DNA of 30,461 bases from Balneolaceae bacterium (lineage in GTDB: Bacteria > Bacteroidota > Rhodothermia > Balneolales > Balneolaceae), in assembly GCA_007123985.1 (NCBI GenBank), contig SLGA01000023.1, positions 1 through 30,461 on the forward strand, read 5' to 3'. Positions 1 to 8,061 of this stretch are shown piece by piece. The position numbers were made by a program, and so were the translations under genes. Position 1 is the stretch's first letter, and every line of letters begins with the position of its first letter. The notes beneath the pieces are model-generated. The model was not told where the DNA came from and ran no database searches. It saw only the letters and a program-made list of their open reading frames with translations.

Positions 1-1116
1 ATGGAAAAGACCGTAGTAAACACACAAAAGAAAGTGGATCTTAAATCCCTCACAAAAACCGAACTATCTGATTATCTGAAAGAGATGGGTCTTGCATCGT
101 ACAGGGCAGATCAGGTGTTTCAGTGGCTCTATCAAAAGGGGGTGTCATCGTTTGATGAGATGACCAATTTGTCGAAAGATTTACGAAGTGAGCTTTCAGA
201 GAAGGGAGAGATCAGGCGGGCCAAAGAGTTTCAGCGGCAGGAGTCGAAAGATGGTACCATCAAATTCCTTTTCCAGCTTGATGATCCGGCCGCATACAAA
301 GTAGAAGCCGTTCTGATCCCTGATTTTTATGACGATGGTGAAGCGAACAGGCTTACAGTCTGCGTATCCTCTCAGGTGGGCTGTATGTTTGGATGCTCGT
401 TCTGTGCAACCGGAAAAATGGGCTATTTCCGAAATCTCACGCACGGCGAAATTGTGGATCAGGTTCAAGCCATCAATGAATTGGCTGAAAATAGGTTTGG
501 AAAAAAAATCACCAATATTGTGTATATGGGGATGGGAGAGCCGTTGCACAACTATAAAGCTGTGACAGAATCGGTAAGAATTATATCTGATCCGCTTGGA
601 ATTGAACTTTCACCGCGCAGGATTACCATTTCAACTGTGGGACTTACAAAACAGATCAAGCAGCTGGCTGATGAAAACCTTGGCAGCAATTTAGCGATTT
701 CACTGCACGCTGCCGATGATGAGAAGCGGAATAAAATCATGCCGATCAATGAGTCACTGAATCTCGAGAAACTGGAAGAGGCTGTGCGATATTATTTCGA
801 TAAAAACGAAAAGCCGCTTACCTACGAATATCTCTTGTTTGATGAGTTTAACGATAGCGCTGCCGATGCCAAAAAGCTTGTTGAAATTGCACGATGGGTT
901 CCCTCGAAAGTGAATATCATTATGTATAACAATGTGGCTGGTGTAGCTCTGCAACGGGCAAGGGAAGATCGGCTTAATGCTTTTATGCGTATACTGGCAA
1001 AAAATCATGTTACGGCAACCGTTCGCCGAAGCCGGGGTGATGATATTGATGCAGGCTGCGGGCAGCTTGCCATTCGCGAAGGGCAGGAGAAAGGAAAATC
1101 TCTGGTGAAGGCTTAG
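1..1116 (+). CDS. rlmN: Dual-specificity 23S rRNA/tRNA adenine-C2 methyltransferase RlmN
   Basis: Radical-SAM enzyme that methylates C2 of adenosine in 23S rRNA (A2503 in E. coli numbering) and in some tRNAs, in the cytoplasm. The 371-residue protein has the family CxxxCxxC iron-sulfur motif at C128, C132 and C135 (GCMFGCSFCATG). It also has the GMGEP segment near residue 177 and the C-terminal catalytic cysteine C353 in the motif DAGCGQL, which forms the transient methyl-adduct in this family. Glu102 in VEAVLIP matches the conserved substrate-region glutamate. The length is usual for RlmN. The ATG is the first base of the window, so neither the ribosome-binding site nor a possible earlier start can be seen. 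The gene ends only 9 bases before the convergent pdxB stop. The Cfr resistance paralogue is less likely because the N-terminal region and overall length fit RlmN. Confidence 0.95.
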   Translation: MEKTVVNTQKKVDLKSLTKTELSDYLKEMGLASYRADQVFQWLYQKGVSSFDEMTNLSKDLRSELSEKGEIRRAKEFQRQESKDGTIKFLFQLDDPAAYKVEAVLIPDFYDDGEANRLTVCVSSQVGCMFGCSFCATGKMGYFRNLTHGEIVDQVQAINELAENRFGKKITNIVYMGMGEPLHNYKAVTESVRIISDPLGIELSPRRITISTVGLTKQIKQLADENLGSNLAISLHAADDEKRNKIMPINESLNLEKLEEAVRYYFDKNEKPLTYEYLLFDEFNDSAADAKKLVEIARWVPSKVNIIMYNNVAGVALQRAREDRLNAFMRILAKNHVTATVRRSRGDDIDAGCGQLAIREGQEKGKSLVKA

Positions 1117-1125
1117 CCAGATCAA

Positions 1126-2226
1126 TTACAGAAAAATTTCTGCCTCCTTTGGCAGTGAAGTTGCTGAGCCTGCATGTTCAATCAAAGTACCATATTCAAA
1201 CCGGGTTTTGGTTTGTGAACGCAGTGCAGTAAATTCAGCGGATTTTACCTCATTTGCCATGCCGATAAGCTTTCTTAGTTCGTAGTCGTATAAATTTATT
1301 TGATTATTTTCCCAGAGAAATGAAGCAAAGCTTTGATTGGTCATCTCTTTTAGGGCAGGGGGGCTTTCGCTGAATGCTCTTTCAGGCTGCTCGAGATTAA
1401 AATAGCTGCAAAGCTTGGATATCACCATTTCACTTGCTCTCTGTTTTGCTTCCCTGGAGTACCCTGCAATATGCGGTGTGGCAATGAATGCATGTTTGGC
1501 TACCTCATCTGAAAAAGCGGGCTCATCTTCCCACACATCCAGAATATACTCACCAAGTAAACCACTTTTTTTTGCATTAAGCAGTGCCCTCTCATCAACA
1601 ACGCCTCCTCTCGAGCTGTTCAGAATAAGTTTAAAGCCGTTGTTTAGCCAATCTTCATTGCATAAATGAAAAGTTGGGTGCTCGCCATCCAAAGTGAGAG
1701 GTGTGTGAAAGGTGACAATATCGCAGCCAAAGAGCTGTTCTTTCGTTGCAGAACGGAAGGATGGTTCCCTGCGGGCTTTAGGTGGATCATACAGAACAGT
1801 TCGTATCCCCAATTTTTGCATGTAGCGGTTCACAGCACTACCGGTGTTACCACATCCCACAATTCCAAGTTGAAAATTTTTAAGTGACTCATGTTTTGAA
1901 TCGGCCCACTTAAATAAGCAGGCAAGTATGTATTCACCAACAGCATTTGCATTGCATCCTTCTGATCGAGCAAATTCAATTCCCAGCTTCTGCAGATGAG
2001 CAGTATCAACGTGATCAAACCCCGCTGTAGCGGTACCGATAAATTTGAGATTTCCAGGATCAGGTAAAGTCTCCCCGTTTATTTTTGTAACGGTTCTGAT
2101 TAGCAGAGCATCGCAGTGCGGCGCTTCATCAGGAAAACCATCAGAAGGGTTGAACAGAGAACACTCGCAATCGTTGGGAAGCAGTTCTCGAATATTGTAT
2201 AAAAATTGATCGGCCAGAACTTTCAT
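1126..2226 (-). CDS. pdxB: Erythronate-4-phosphate dehydrogenase PdxB
   Basis: NAD-dependent oxidation of 4-phospho-erythronate, the second step of the DXP-dependent pyridoxal phosphate pathway. The 366-residue protein has the D-2-hydroxyacid dehydrogenase layout. A Rossmann motif GIVGCGNTGS lies at 121-130, and the catalytic Arg206 (NSSRGGVVDE), Glu235 (DVWEDEP) and His252 (TPHIAGYS) are all present. The motif GTATAGFDHVD (64-74) and a C-terminal extension of about 90 residues past the catalytic His separate PdxB from D-lactate or 3-phosphoglycerate dehydrogenases. The start ATG (complement of 2224-2226) is followed by the usual MKVLAD opening. It is divergent from the phosphorylase gene across about 107 bases and convergent with rlmN. 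Confidence 0.92.
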   Translation of the reverse strand: MKVLADQFLYNIRELLPNDCECSLFNPSDGFPDEAPHCDALLIRTVTKINGETLPDPGNLKFIGTATAGFDHVDTAHLQKLGIEFARSEGCNANAVGEYILACLFKWADSKHESLKNFQLGIVGCGNTGSAVNRYMQKLGIRTVLYDPPKARREPSFRSATKEQLFGCDIVTFHTPLTLDGEHPTFHLCNEDWLNNGFKLILNSSRGGVVDERALLNAKKSGLLGEYILDVWEDEPAFSDEVAKHAFIATPHIAGYSREAKQRASEMVISKLCSYFNLEQPERAFSESPPALKEMTNQSFASFLWENNQINLYDYELRKLIGMANEVKSAEFTALRSQTKTRFEYGTLIEHAGSATSLPKEAEIFL

Positions 2227-2333
2227 GCCCCAATGATAGCAATTTGCTTTCTATGTTTTAAATGGCAATAGTTGCTACATTTAATTATGCTTAGCGATGG
2301 CAGGAAAGTAACGAGAATTAACATTATCAGTTC

Positions 2334-3680
2334 ATGTCCAATAAAGAGTTTAATACGGTTTCACTTATCAGGAAAAAAAGGGAAGGTGAAACATTAACCA
2401 AACAGGAAATCCAATACCTTATACGAGCTTATACTGAAGATCGCATACCGGATTATCAGATGAGTGCTTTTTTAATGGCGTCGTTTCTCAATGGACTTAA
2501 CACTACAGAAGCAGCGGCTCTTACACACTCCATGCTCCACAGTGGTATAGTAGTTGATCTGAACCATGTAAAAGGCACAAAAGTGGATAAACACTCCACC
2601 GGCGGAGTAGGTGATAAACTATCGCTGATATTGGCACCAATTGTAGCAGCATGTGGCGTGCCCGTTCCGATGATTTCAGGTCGAGGTCTTGGCCATACCG
2701 GCGGCACACTCGATAAACTGGAATCCATTCCCGGATTTACGGTTGATGTGAATCTTGACAGGTATAAAGAAATTCTTGAAAAACAGAATCTGGTACTGGT
2801 TGGCCAGACCGAAGAAATTGCCCCTGCCGATAAGCGTCTCTATGCTCTTCGCGATGTTACAGCCACGGTTGAATCAATCCCGCTGATTGCCGGCAGTATT
2901 ATGAGTAAAAAGCTTGCTGAAGGGATTGATGCTCTTGTGTTGGATGTGAAATTCGGATCAGGTGCATTTATGAAAAAACATGAAGATGCTGTAAAACTGG
3001 CTGAAACTCTGGTGGGTATCGGTGAGGAGTTTGGAAAAGAAACCATAGCTTTTCTCACCAATATGGAGCAGCCGTTAGGGTATGCGGTTGGAAACTGGCT
3101 TGAAGTGAAAGAGAGCATCGATTGCCTGAACGGAGGAGGCCCCGATGATGTGATGGAAATTACTCACCTGCTGGCGGGTACCATGATTTATCTGGGTAAA
3201 AAAGCCGGTTCGATTGAGGAAGGAATTGAAAAAAGCAAAGCAGCAATCGCAAATGGGTCTGCCTTTCAGAAATGGATTGATATTGTAGAGGAGCAGGGTG
3301 GCGATACATCCGTTATTAAAAACCCCGAAAGCTATCCGGGAGCCGGTTACACGGCAGAGGTTGCAGCAACCGGAGATGGATATATCACGAAAATGGATGC
3401 ATTTGCAATGGGTATGGTTTCTGTAGAGTTGGGTGCGGGGCGCAGGGCGAAAGAGGATAGTGTGGATCCGGCCGCAGGATTTATTCTGCACAAAAAAATA
3501 GGGGATAAGGTGAAAGAAGGTGAAACATTTGCCACACTCTACACGAACAAGCAAGAAATGCTCAAAACAGCAAAAAAAGGGCTTCAGCTGGCAATTACCA
3601 TAGAAAACAGGCCTCCCGATAACTTACGGCAAATTACACACATGGTGGATAAAAATGGTCTTCATAATTATGGTGCTTAA
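2334..3680 (+). CDS. Pyrimidine-nucleoside / thymidine phosphorylase
   Basis: Reversible phosphorolysis of thymidine, deoxyuridine and possibly uridine to base plus (deoxy)ribose 1-phosphate in pyrimidine salvage. The 448-residue protein shows the phosphate-binding segment KHSTGGVGDK (86-95) and the family signature SGRGLGHTGGTLDKLE around 115-130. An N-terminal helical domain (ending near residue 65), a glycosyltransferase-like middle domain and a C-terminal PYNP_C domain (about 350-425) follow the family order. Length and N-terminal wording (IRKKREGETLTKQEI) resemble Bacillus Pdp as much as E. coli DeoA, so I do not choose a symbol. The ATG at 2334 has no clear Shine-Dalgarno sequence. It stands alone between the divergent pdxB and the pspA run, 83 bases before pspA. 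Confidence 0.93.
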   Translation: MSNKEFNTVSLIRKKREGETLTKQEIQYLIRAYTEDRIPDYQMSAFLMASFLNGLNTTEAAALTHSMLHSGIVVDLNHVKGTKVDKHSTGGVGDKLSLILAPIVAACGVPVPMISGRGLGHTGGTLDKLESIPGFTVDVNLDRYKEILEKQNLVLVGQTEEIAPADKRLYALRDVTATVESIPLIAGSIMSKKLAEGIDALVLDVKFGSGAFMKKHEDAVKLAETLVGIGEEFGKETIAFLTNMEQPLGYAVGNWLEVKESIDCLNGGGPDDVMEITHLLAGTMIYLGKKAGSIEEGIEKSKAAIANGSAFQKWIDIVEEQGGDTSVIKNPESYPGAGYTAEVAATGDGYITKMDAFAMGMVSVELGAGRRAKEDSVDPAAGFILHKKIGDKVKEGETFATLYTNKQEMLKTAKKGLQLAITIENRPPDNLRQITHMVDKNGLHNYGA

Positions 3681-3682
3681 AG

Positions 3683-3713
3683 ATTGCGAAAGCCGTGAAA
3701 ACATGTAAATTAC
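3683..3713 (+). promoter_or_regulatory. Candidate Bacteroidota-type promoter before pspA
   Basis: ATTG at 3683-3686 is followed after 19 bases by TAAATTAC at 3706-3713. The spacing equals that of the Bacteroidota -33 (TTTG) / -7 (TAnnTTTG) promoter, and TA and TT of the -7 box match. The boxes are imperfect (the final G is absent) and lie 50 bases before the pspA ATG. This is only a pattern match in the one sizeable gap ahead of the seven-gene run. Confidence 0.3.
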
Positions 3714-3763
3714 ACCCTATGTATTCTGCACAAGGGTTATTAACCGAATAAACTCAAAAAACT

Positions 3764-4528
3764 ATGTTTAAACGTTTTATCAGAGCCATAAAATCGATGT
3801 TTGGCGGGATGGTAAGTTCCATGGAAGACCCAAAACTGATCCTGGAACAGAATATTCGCGAGCTGAACGATCAGATTCCACAAATGAACGAAAATATTGC
3901 AACGGTAAAAGCAAATGCTGTAATGCTTCGCAAAGAGGTAGAGCGGTATGAAAAGTCCATTGCCGAAATAACTGCGAAAATAAAATCAGCCATCAATGCA
4001 GATCGTGATGATCTTGCAGAAGGGTACGCCTTGCAGCTGGAAAAAGCACGAGAGAACCTTGTGCAGTCGAAGCAGCAGATGAAATATGCCGATGAAGCGT
4101 ACGAAAAGGCGATAAAAGTGAAGCAGGCATTTATGCGGGAGAAAGACCGTAAAATTAAAGAGGCGAGGGAAGCACTTCGTGCAAGTGAACGCGCTGAGTG
4201 GCAATCCCGGGTAGCCGATGCTCTCGAATCGTTCGAAATGGGTGGGCTTGATCAAACACACAGTGAAATGGTGAATCGTTTGAACGAGCAAACTGCACGT
4301 AATGAAGCCCGAATGGAGATTGCCCTTGAAAGTGTGGACACCCAAACCATGGAGATCGAAGCAAATGCTGAAAAATTGCGTGCTCAGGAGCTTGTGAACC
4401 GGTTTAAACAAGAGATGGGTAAAGCTGAAGAGCCTTCACCCAAAAGCAAGAAAATTGAAATTGATGAAAGCGAGGAGCCTTCAAAAGAGTCTCAAAAAAC
4501 AATTGGTAAAGACAGGACTAAAGCATAA
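3764..4528 (+). CDS. pspA: PspA/IM30 (Vipp1) family membrane-remodelling protein
   Basis: ESCRT-III-like coiled-coil protein that binds and stabilises the inner membrane under envelope stress. The 254-residue protein opens with an amphipathic helix (MFKRFIRAIKSMFGG) and the segment SSMEDPKLILEQNIRE, typical of PspA/IM30 helices alpha0-alpha1. It then runs as nearly continuous charged heptad-rich helix to about residue 215. The last 35-40 residues are an acidic/lysine-rich, probably disordered tail (PSPKSKKIEIDESEEP), longer than in E. coli PspA and reminiscent of the Vipp1 tail. No pspF, pspB or pspC lies alongside. Instead, two unrecognised coiled-coil proteins, a DUF21-CBS protein and an AAA+ ATPase follow on the same strand, so regulation probably differs from the E. 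coli system. Family assignment is firm; PspA versus Vipp1 function is not decided here. Confidence 0.92.
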   Translation: MFKRFIRAIKSMFGGMVSSMEDPKLILEQNIRELNDQIPQMNENIATVKANAVMLRKEVERYEKSIAEITAKIKSAINADRDDLAEGYALQLEKARENLVQSKQQMKYADEAYEKAIKVKQAFMREKDRKIKEAREALRASERAEWQSRVADALESFEMGGLDQTHSEMVNRLNEQTARNEARMEIALESVDTQTMEIEANAEKLRAQELVNRFKQEMGKAEEPSPKSKKIEIDESEEPSKESQKTIGKDRTKA

Positions 4529-4569
4529 ACCTGAACGTAGCATCCGGCTGAATTGATTTCTAAACGGAA

Positions 4570-5022
4570 ATGAACATGAGCAGCAACAGTGAACAGGAGC
4601 GGGAACGCCTCAAAGAGGAGTATAAAGATCACTATCGAAAAATACGTGATGCCAAGGAGAAACTGCAGCGTTCAAAGTACGTTCAGAATGTAAATGAATC
4701 ACTCCAGAAAATGAATGCTGATGAACTTCTCTCTTCAGTAGATGAATTTCTGGGAAAGGTTCGGCACAAAATGGCTCACATAGAAGCACGGCTGGATGTG
4801 GCAATGGACCATTTTATGGAGAACGATACCAATGAAGCAGAGCTGGATGAAGAGATGCGAAAAGAGAGTGCAAAAAGCACACTTAAACAGATAAAAATGG
4901 AGATGGGCCTGCTCTACAGAGAAATTGAACAACAGGCCGACGAATTGCACGCTGAAAAAACCGTGGGCCGGAAATCAGTCGGGAGCGACAGCGAATCCAC
5001 TGATGACGAGAAAACAGAATAG
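4570..5022 (+). CDS. Small soluble coiled-coil protein in the PspA operon, unknown function
   Basis: I do not recognise this 150-residue protein. It has no signal peptide or membrane segment and is very rich in Glu, Lys, Asp and Arg. Two helical coiled-coil blocks are visible, about residues 8-50 and 55-130 (KVRHKMAHIEARLDVAMDHF and LKQIKMEMGLLYREIEQQ), followed by a Ser/Asp/Glu-rich tail. Start could be M1 or M3 (ATGAACATG). It begins 41 bases after pspA, and its TAG stop directly abuts the ATG of the next gene (TAGATG), so translation of the two is probably coupled. Position and composition suggest a cytosolic partner or regulator of PspA or of the membrane protein that follows; that is inference. 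Confidence 0.85.
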   Translation: MNMSSNSEQERERLKEEYKDHYRKIRDAKEKLQRSKYVQNVNESLQKMNADELLSSVDEFLGKVRHKMAHIEARLDVAMDHFMENDTNEAELDEEMRKESAKSTLKQIKMEMGLLYREIEQQADELHAEKTVGRKSVGSDSESTDDEKTE

Positions 5023-5907
5023 ATGGATACGGAAGAGAAAAATATCAACTTTACAAAAGAAGCATTTTTACATCCGGTAAACCTTGTATGCTTGCTGGTT
5101 GCTATGGTAACGGCACTTGTATTGGATAATGTAGGCCTGGCCCCAAACGCGCTTCTCACCTTTACGTTTGGTATGGAGCTGATTTATCTTGGAGTTGTAC
5201 CGCGGTTGCCATCCTATCAGAAAAGCATCCGGCTAAAGAAAGAGAAAGAAGAGCAAAAACAGACATCAAACGAAAAACAGATTTTTTATCGCCTCGACCC
5301 CAAATCGCAAAAACGGTTTTTGGTGCTAAAGCACATCACCAAAGAGGTGAAAAAGAATTTTGATACACTTCCTTACTCCTCAAAGGGAATGCTTGGCCAT
5401 ATTCAGAACAAAATGGATGATCTGCTTTCCACCTACATCACTTTGCTGGAAATGCATCGCAGATACGAAATCTATATGAACTCTGAGGTGGAGGATGAGA
5501 TCAGACGCGATGTGAAGCTACAGGAATCGAAACTGGATGAAACCGATTCCGAACAGCTGCTTGCCACCGGCCGCAGAAGGCTTAAAATTCTGAACAAGCG
5601 CCTCAAAAAATTTGATGTGGCAAAAGAGAAGTATCTTATCACAGAAACTCATTTGGATACCATTGAAGATGCCATTCGCTATATTTACGAACAGTCGATG
5701 ACTATGCCAAATGCGGATGATGTTGGCCATCAGCTGGATCATCTGTTAAGTGAAATGGAAGAGACAACAACCGTTATTGAAGAGCTTGATTACGATTTCT
5801 TCCCGTCAATGGCCGAGATGGATAAAGAACTAAAATTAGCACAGCTAAAAAAAGAAGCTGAAGAGCTACAAAGTGAAACAGAAAAGAAAGTTAGAAAATC
5901 GGTATGA
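5023..5907 (+). CDS. Two-TM membrane protein with long cytoplasmic coiled-coil domain, PspA operon
   Basis: I do not recognise this 294-residue protein as a named family. Residues 17-36 (LVCLLVAMVTALVLD) and 43-60 (LLTFTFGMELIYLGVVP) form a hydrophobic hairpin, followed by a positively charged stretch (QKSIRLKKEKEEQK). By the positive-inside rule the remainder is cytoplasmic. Residues 95-294 are predominantly helical and charged, with a likely second coiled coil at the C terminus (ELKLAQLKKEAEELQSE). The start abuts the previous stop, and the last four bases overlap the next gene (ATGA at 5904). It could be the membrane anchor or sensor for the PspA module, as PspB/PspC are in enterobacteria, but shows no resemblance to those. 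Function is inferred from context only. Confidence 0.87.
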   Translation: MDTEEKNINFTKEAFLHPVNLVCLLVAMVTALVLDNVGLAPNALLTFTFGMELIYLGVVPRLPSYQKSIRLKKEKEEQKQTSNEKQIFYRLDPKSQKRFLVLKHITKEVKKNFDTLPYSSKGMLGHIQNKMDDLLSTYITLLEMHRRYEIYMNSEVEDEIRRDVKLQESKLDETDSEQLLATGRRRLKILNKRLKKFDVAKEKYLITETHLDTIEDAIRYIYEQSMTMPNADDVGHQLDHLLSEMEETTTVIEELDYDFFPSMAEMDKELKLAQLKKEAEELQSETEKKVRKSV

Positions 5908-6689
5908 GCCAACGTACTTTTGAAACCATTCTGTTAGAGACCGACGAAACGGGAATTGCTACACTAAAGATAAATCGCCCTGATAAGCTGAATGCACTAA
6001 ATTCCCGGGTTCTCAGCGAGCTGGAAACAGCAATGAAAGAGGTAAACAGTGATGAGGCAATTCGAGTGCTACTCATTACAGGTGCGGGCGAAAAGGCATT
6101 CGTGGCCGGTGCCGATATAAAAGAATTAAACACATTGAATAAAGAGACCGGTGAAATGCTGGCATCACGCGGACAGAAAATTTTTGATGCGGTTGAAAAC
6201 AGCAAAAAACCGATAATCGCAATTGTAAACGGTTATGCTTTGGGTGGTGGTGCCGAGCTTGCAATGGCTTGCCATATTCGTGTTGCTACAGAAAATGCAT
6301 TGATAGGTTTACCGGAAGTTTCACTTGGACTGATTCCCGGTTATGGTGGTACTCAACGGTTACCTGCACTGGTTGGTAAATCCAAAGCAATGGAAATGAT
6401 TCTTACGGGCAAACCAATCAAGGCCGATGCTGCGCTGCAATCTGGGTTGGTAAGCGCAGTACTATCAATTGAGGAGGCTCTTGAATACGCTAAAAAGCTG
6501 GCCGGTGCAATCATGAAAAATGGTCCGCTGGCTCTATCGGCAGCTATTGAGGCTGTAAATGCATCCGGCAGAGCAAATGGATTTGCCCGAGAGGCGGTAT
6601 TGTTTAGTGAACTTTGTGAAACCGAAGATTTTACAGAGGGCACAAGTGCATTTCTCGAAAAACGAAACGCTCAATTCAAGGGTAAATAA
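5904..6689 (+). CDS. Enoyl-CoA hydratase/isomerase (crotonase) family protein
   Basis: Probable hydration of trans-2-enoyl-CoA in fatty-acid or amino-acid catabolism, cytoplasmic. The 261-residue protein has the crotonase fold motifs: oxyanion-hole segment FVAGADIKEL (66-75) and NGYALGGGAELAMACH (109-124). Both catalytic glutamates of rat-type enoyl-CoA hydratase are present, Glu118 (GGGAEL) and Glu138 (GLPEVSLG), followed by IPGYGGTQRL. Retention of both glutamates favours a true hydratase over isomerase-only or dehalogenase members. It overlaps the preceding membrane protein gene by four bases (ATGA), so it belongs to the PspA operon, an unexpected place for a beta-oxidation enzyme. No partner acyl-CoA dehydrogenase or thiolase is in the window, so the substrate is unknown. 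Confidence 0.93.
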   Translation: MSQRTFETILLETDETGIATLKINRPDKLNALNSRVLSELETAMKEVNSDEAIRVLLITGAGEKAFVAGADIKELNTLNKETGEMLASRGQKIFDAVENSKKPIIAIVNGYALGGGAELAMACHIRVATENALIGLPEVSLGLIPGYGGTQRLPALVGKSKAMEMILTGKPIKADAALQSGLVSAVLSIEEALEYAKKLAGAIMKNGPLALSAAIEAVNASGRANGFAREAVLFSELCETEDFTEGTSAFLEKRNAQFKGK

Positions 6690-6727
6690 TGGCGTTTTCA
6701 CAATTTTCAATTTGCGGAAAATCCTAA

Positions 6728-8011
6728 ATGCCAGAGATTCTCTATATCACCATCGTTATTCTGATAAGTGCATTTTTTTCCGGCTCGGAAATGGCATTTG
6801 TAACAGCTAATAAGCTCAAACTGGAGATTGAATCTCGAAAAGATACGTTTCGCGGCCGTTCACTCGCCTACTTTAGTGAAAATCCAGAGCGATTTCTAAC
6901 CACCACGCTTGTTGGTAATAATATTGTAAATGTGGCCTATGCTACATTAATGGCAATTTTTCTTGTTGAACCTATCAGGAATCTATATTCGGGCTTTTTT
7001 GCCGAAATGCCGAGCGGAGCAATGGTACTCTTCATACAGACGGTTATTGCATCGATATTAATTCTTCTCTTTGGCGAAATATTGTCGAAAGCAATTTTTC
7101 GGGTTATGGCCGATCATCTTGTGAAAATCATCGCCATACCTTTGAGAATTACAGAATATCTGTTATGGCCACTAATTGCCATCAGCAATAGTGCTTCTGG
7201 CTCTCTTGTTCGCTTTTTTAATGTGGGTAATGAAAGAAGTGAAAAAGTATTTCGACGACAGGATGTTGAGATGATATTCAGGGAGTTGAAAGAGAGTGGT
7301 GGAAGCCAGGATATTGACCACGACGATTCCGAAATACTCCATAATGTTCTTGAACTTTCCAACAAACGCGTACGGGAAACCATGGTACCCCGAACCGAAA
7401 TTGTTGCTGTTGAAAAAAGTGCAAGTCTGGAAGAATTGAAAAAGGCATTTATTGAATCAGGATATTCAAAGATACCCGTATTTCAGGATACAATCGATGA
7501 TATTATCGGGGTGGTTTTTGCATACGATATGTTCAGTAACCCAAAAGATATCGGTGAGATTATCCGCCCCGTAAAGCTGATTCCGTCCAGTAAAAAATCA
7601 AAAGATCTACTTACGGAATTCAGGCAAAGTAATATCTCAGTTGCAGTGGTAATCGATGAATATGGCGGTACCGCCGGGATGGTAACCATTGAAGATTTGA
7701 TCGAAGAGGTTGTGGGCGATATTCAGGATGAATACGACAAAGAGAGTGACCTCATCAAAAAGATTAATCACAATACGTTTTTATTATCCGGGTCGGTTGA
7801 ACTGGATGATCTTGAAGAACACTACCCCGAAATTAATCTGAATTATGATGATGATGAATTTGAAACTGTGGCAGGTTACATTATTCATCATACCGGGAGA
7901 ATTCCGAAAGTGAATGAGGAGATTCAGATACACGGGAATGTATTTATCATAACAAAAGCCACGCAGAGTAAGCTGGAAACTGTTAAGCTTATTGCAGGAT
8001 CCGGCGATTAA
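6728..8011 (+). CDS. DUF21-CBS-CorC/HlyC domain membrane protein (CNNM/hemolysin family)
   Basis: Integral inner-membrane protein of the CNNM/CorC/'hemolysin C' family, whose characterised members transport or regulate Mg2+ or Co2+. The 427-residue protein has an N-terminal DUF21 domain with hydrophobic segments about 5-22, 62-82, 98-118 and 132-155 and the family motif FFSGSEMAF (16-24). A CBS pair follows at about 217-337, with the PRTEI and VVIDEYGGTAGMVTIEDL segments. A CorC/HlyC C-terminal domain lies at about 345-423. The Bacteroidota gliding protein GldE shares this layout, but there is no gliding context here. It starts 38 bases after the enoyl-CoA hydratase gene on the same strand and precedes the AAA+ ATPase by 50 bases. 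Calling it a hemolysin would be misleading. Confidence 0.92.
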   Translation: MPEILYITIVILISAFFSGSEMAFVTANKLKLEIESRKDTFRGRSLAYFSENPERFLTTTLVGNNIVNVAYATLMAIFLVEPIRNLYSGFFAEMPSGAMVLFIQTVIASILILLFGEILSKAIFRVMADHLVKIIAIPLRITEYLLWPLIAISNSASGSLVRFFNVGNERSEKVFRRQDVEMIFRELKESGGSQDIDHDDSEILHNVLELSNKRVRETMVPRTEIVAVEKSASLEELKKAFIESGYSKIPVFQDTIDDIIGVVFAYDMFSNPKDIGEIIRPVKLIPSSKKSKDLLTEFRQSNISVAVVIDEYGGTAGMVTIEDLIEEVVGDIQDEYDKESDLIKKINHNTFLLSGSVELDDLEEHYPEINLNYDDDEFETVAGYIIHHTGRIPKVNEEIQIHGNVFIITKATQSKLETVKLIAGSGD

Positions 8012-8061
8012 ACTGTTGATTTGTACACTGACTCTTATATCTCCTATATCAAAGAAAAATT

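Noticed and set aside
754..1125. 123-codon open frame antisense to rlmN
   Set aside because: Lies entirely within the strongly supported rlmN gene, has shadow-like composition and no domain resemblance.
3075..3554. 159-codon minus-strand open frame within the phosphorylase gene
   Set aside because: Antisense shadow of a conserved enzyme; Cys/His/Phe-rich composition without motifs.
6728..8011. Hemolysin / virulence factor
   Set aside because: DUF21-CBS-CorC proteins are ion-transport-type membrane proteins; the hemolysin label is historical.
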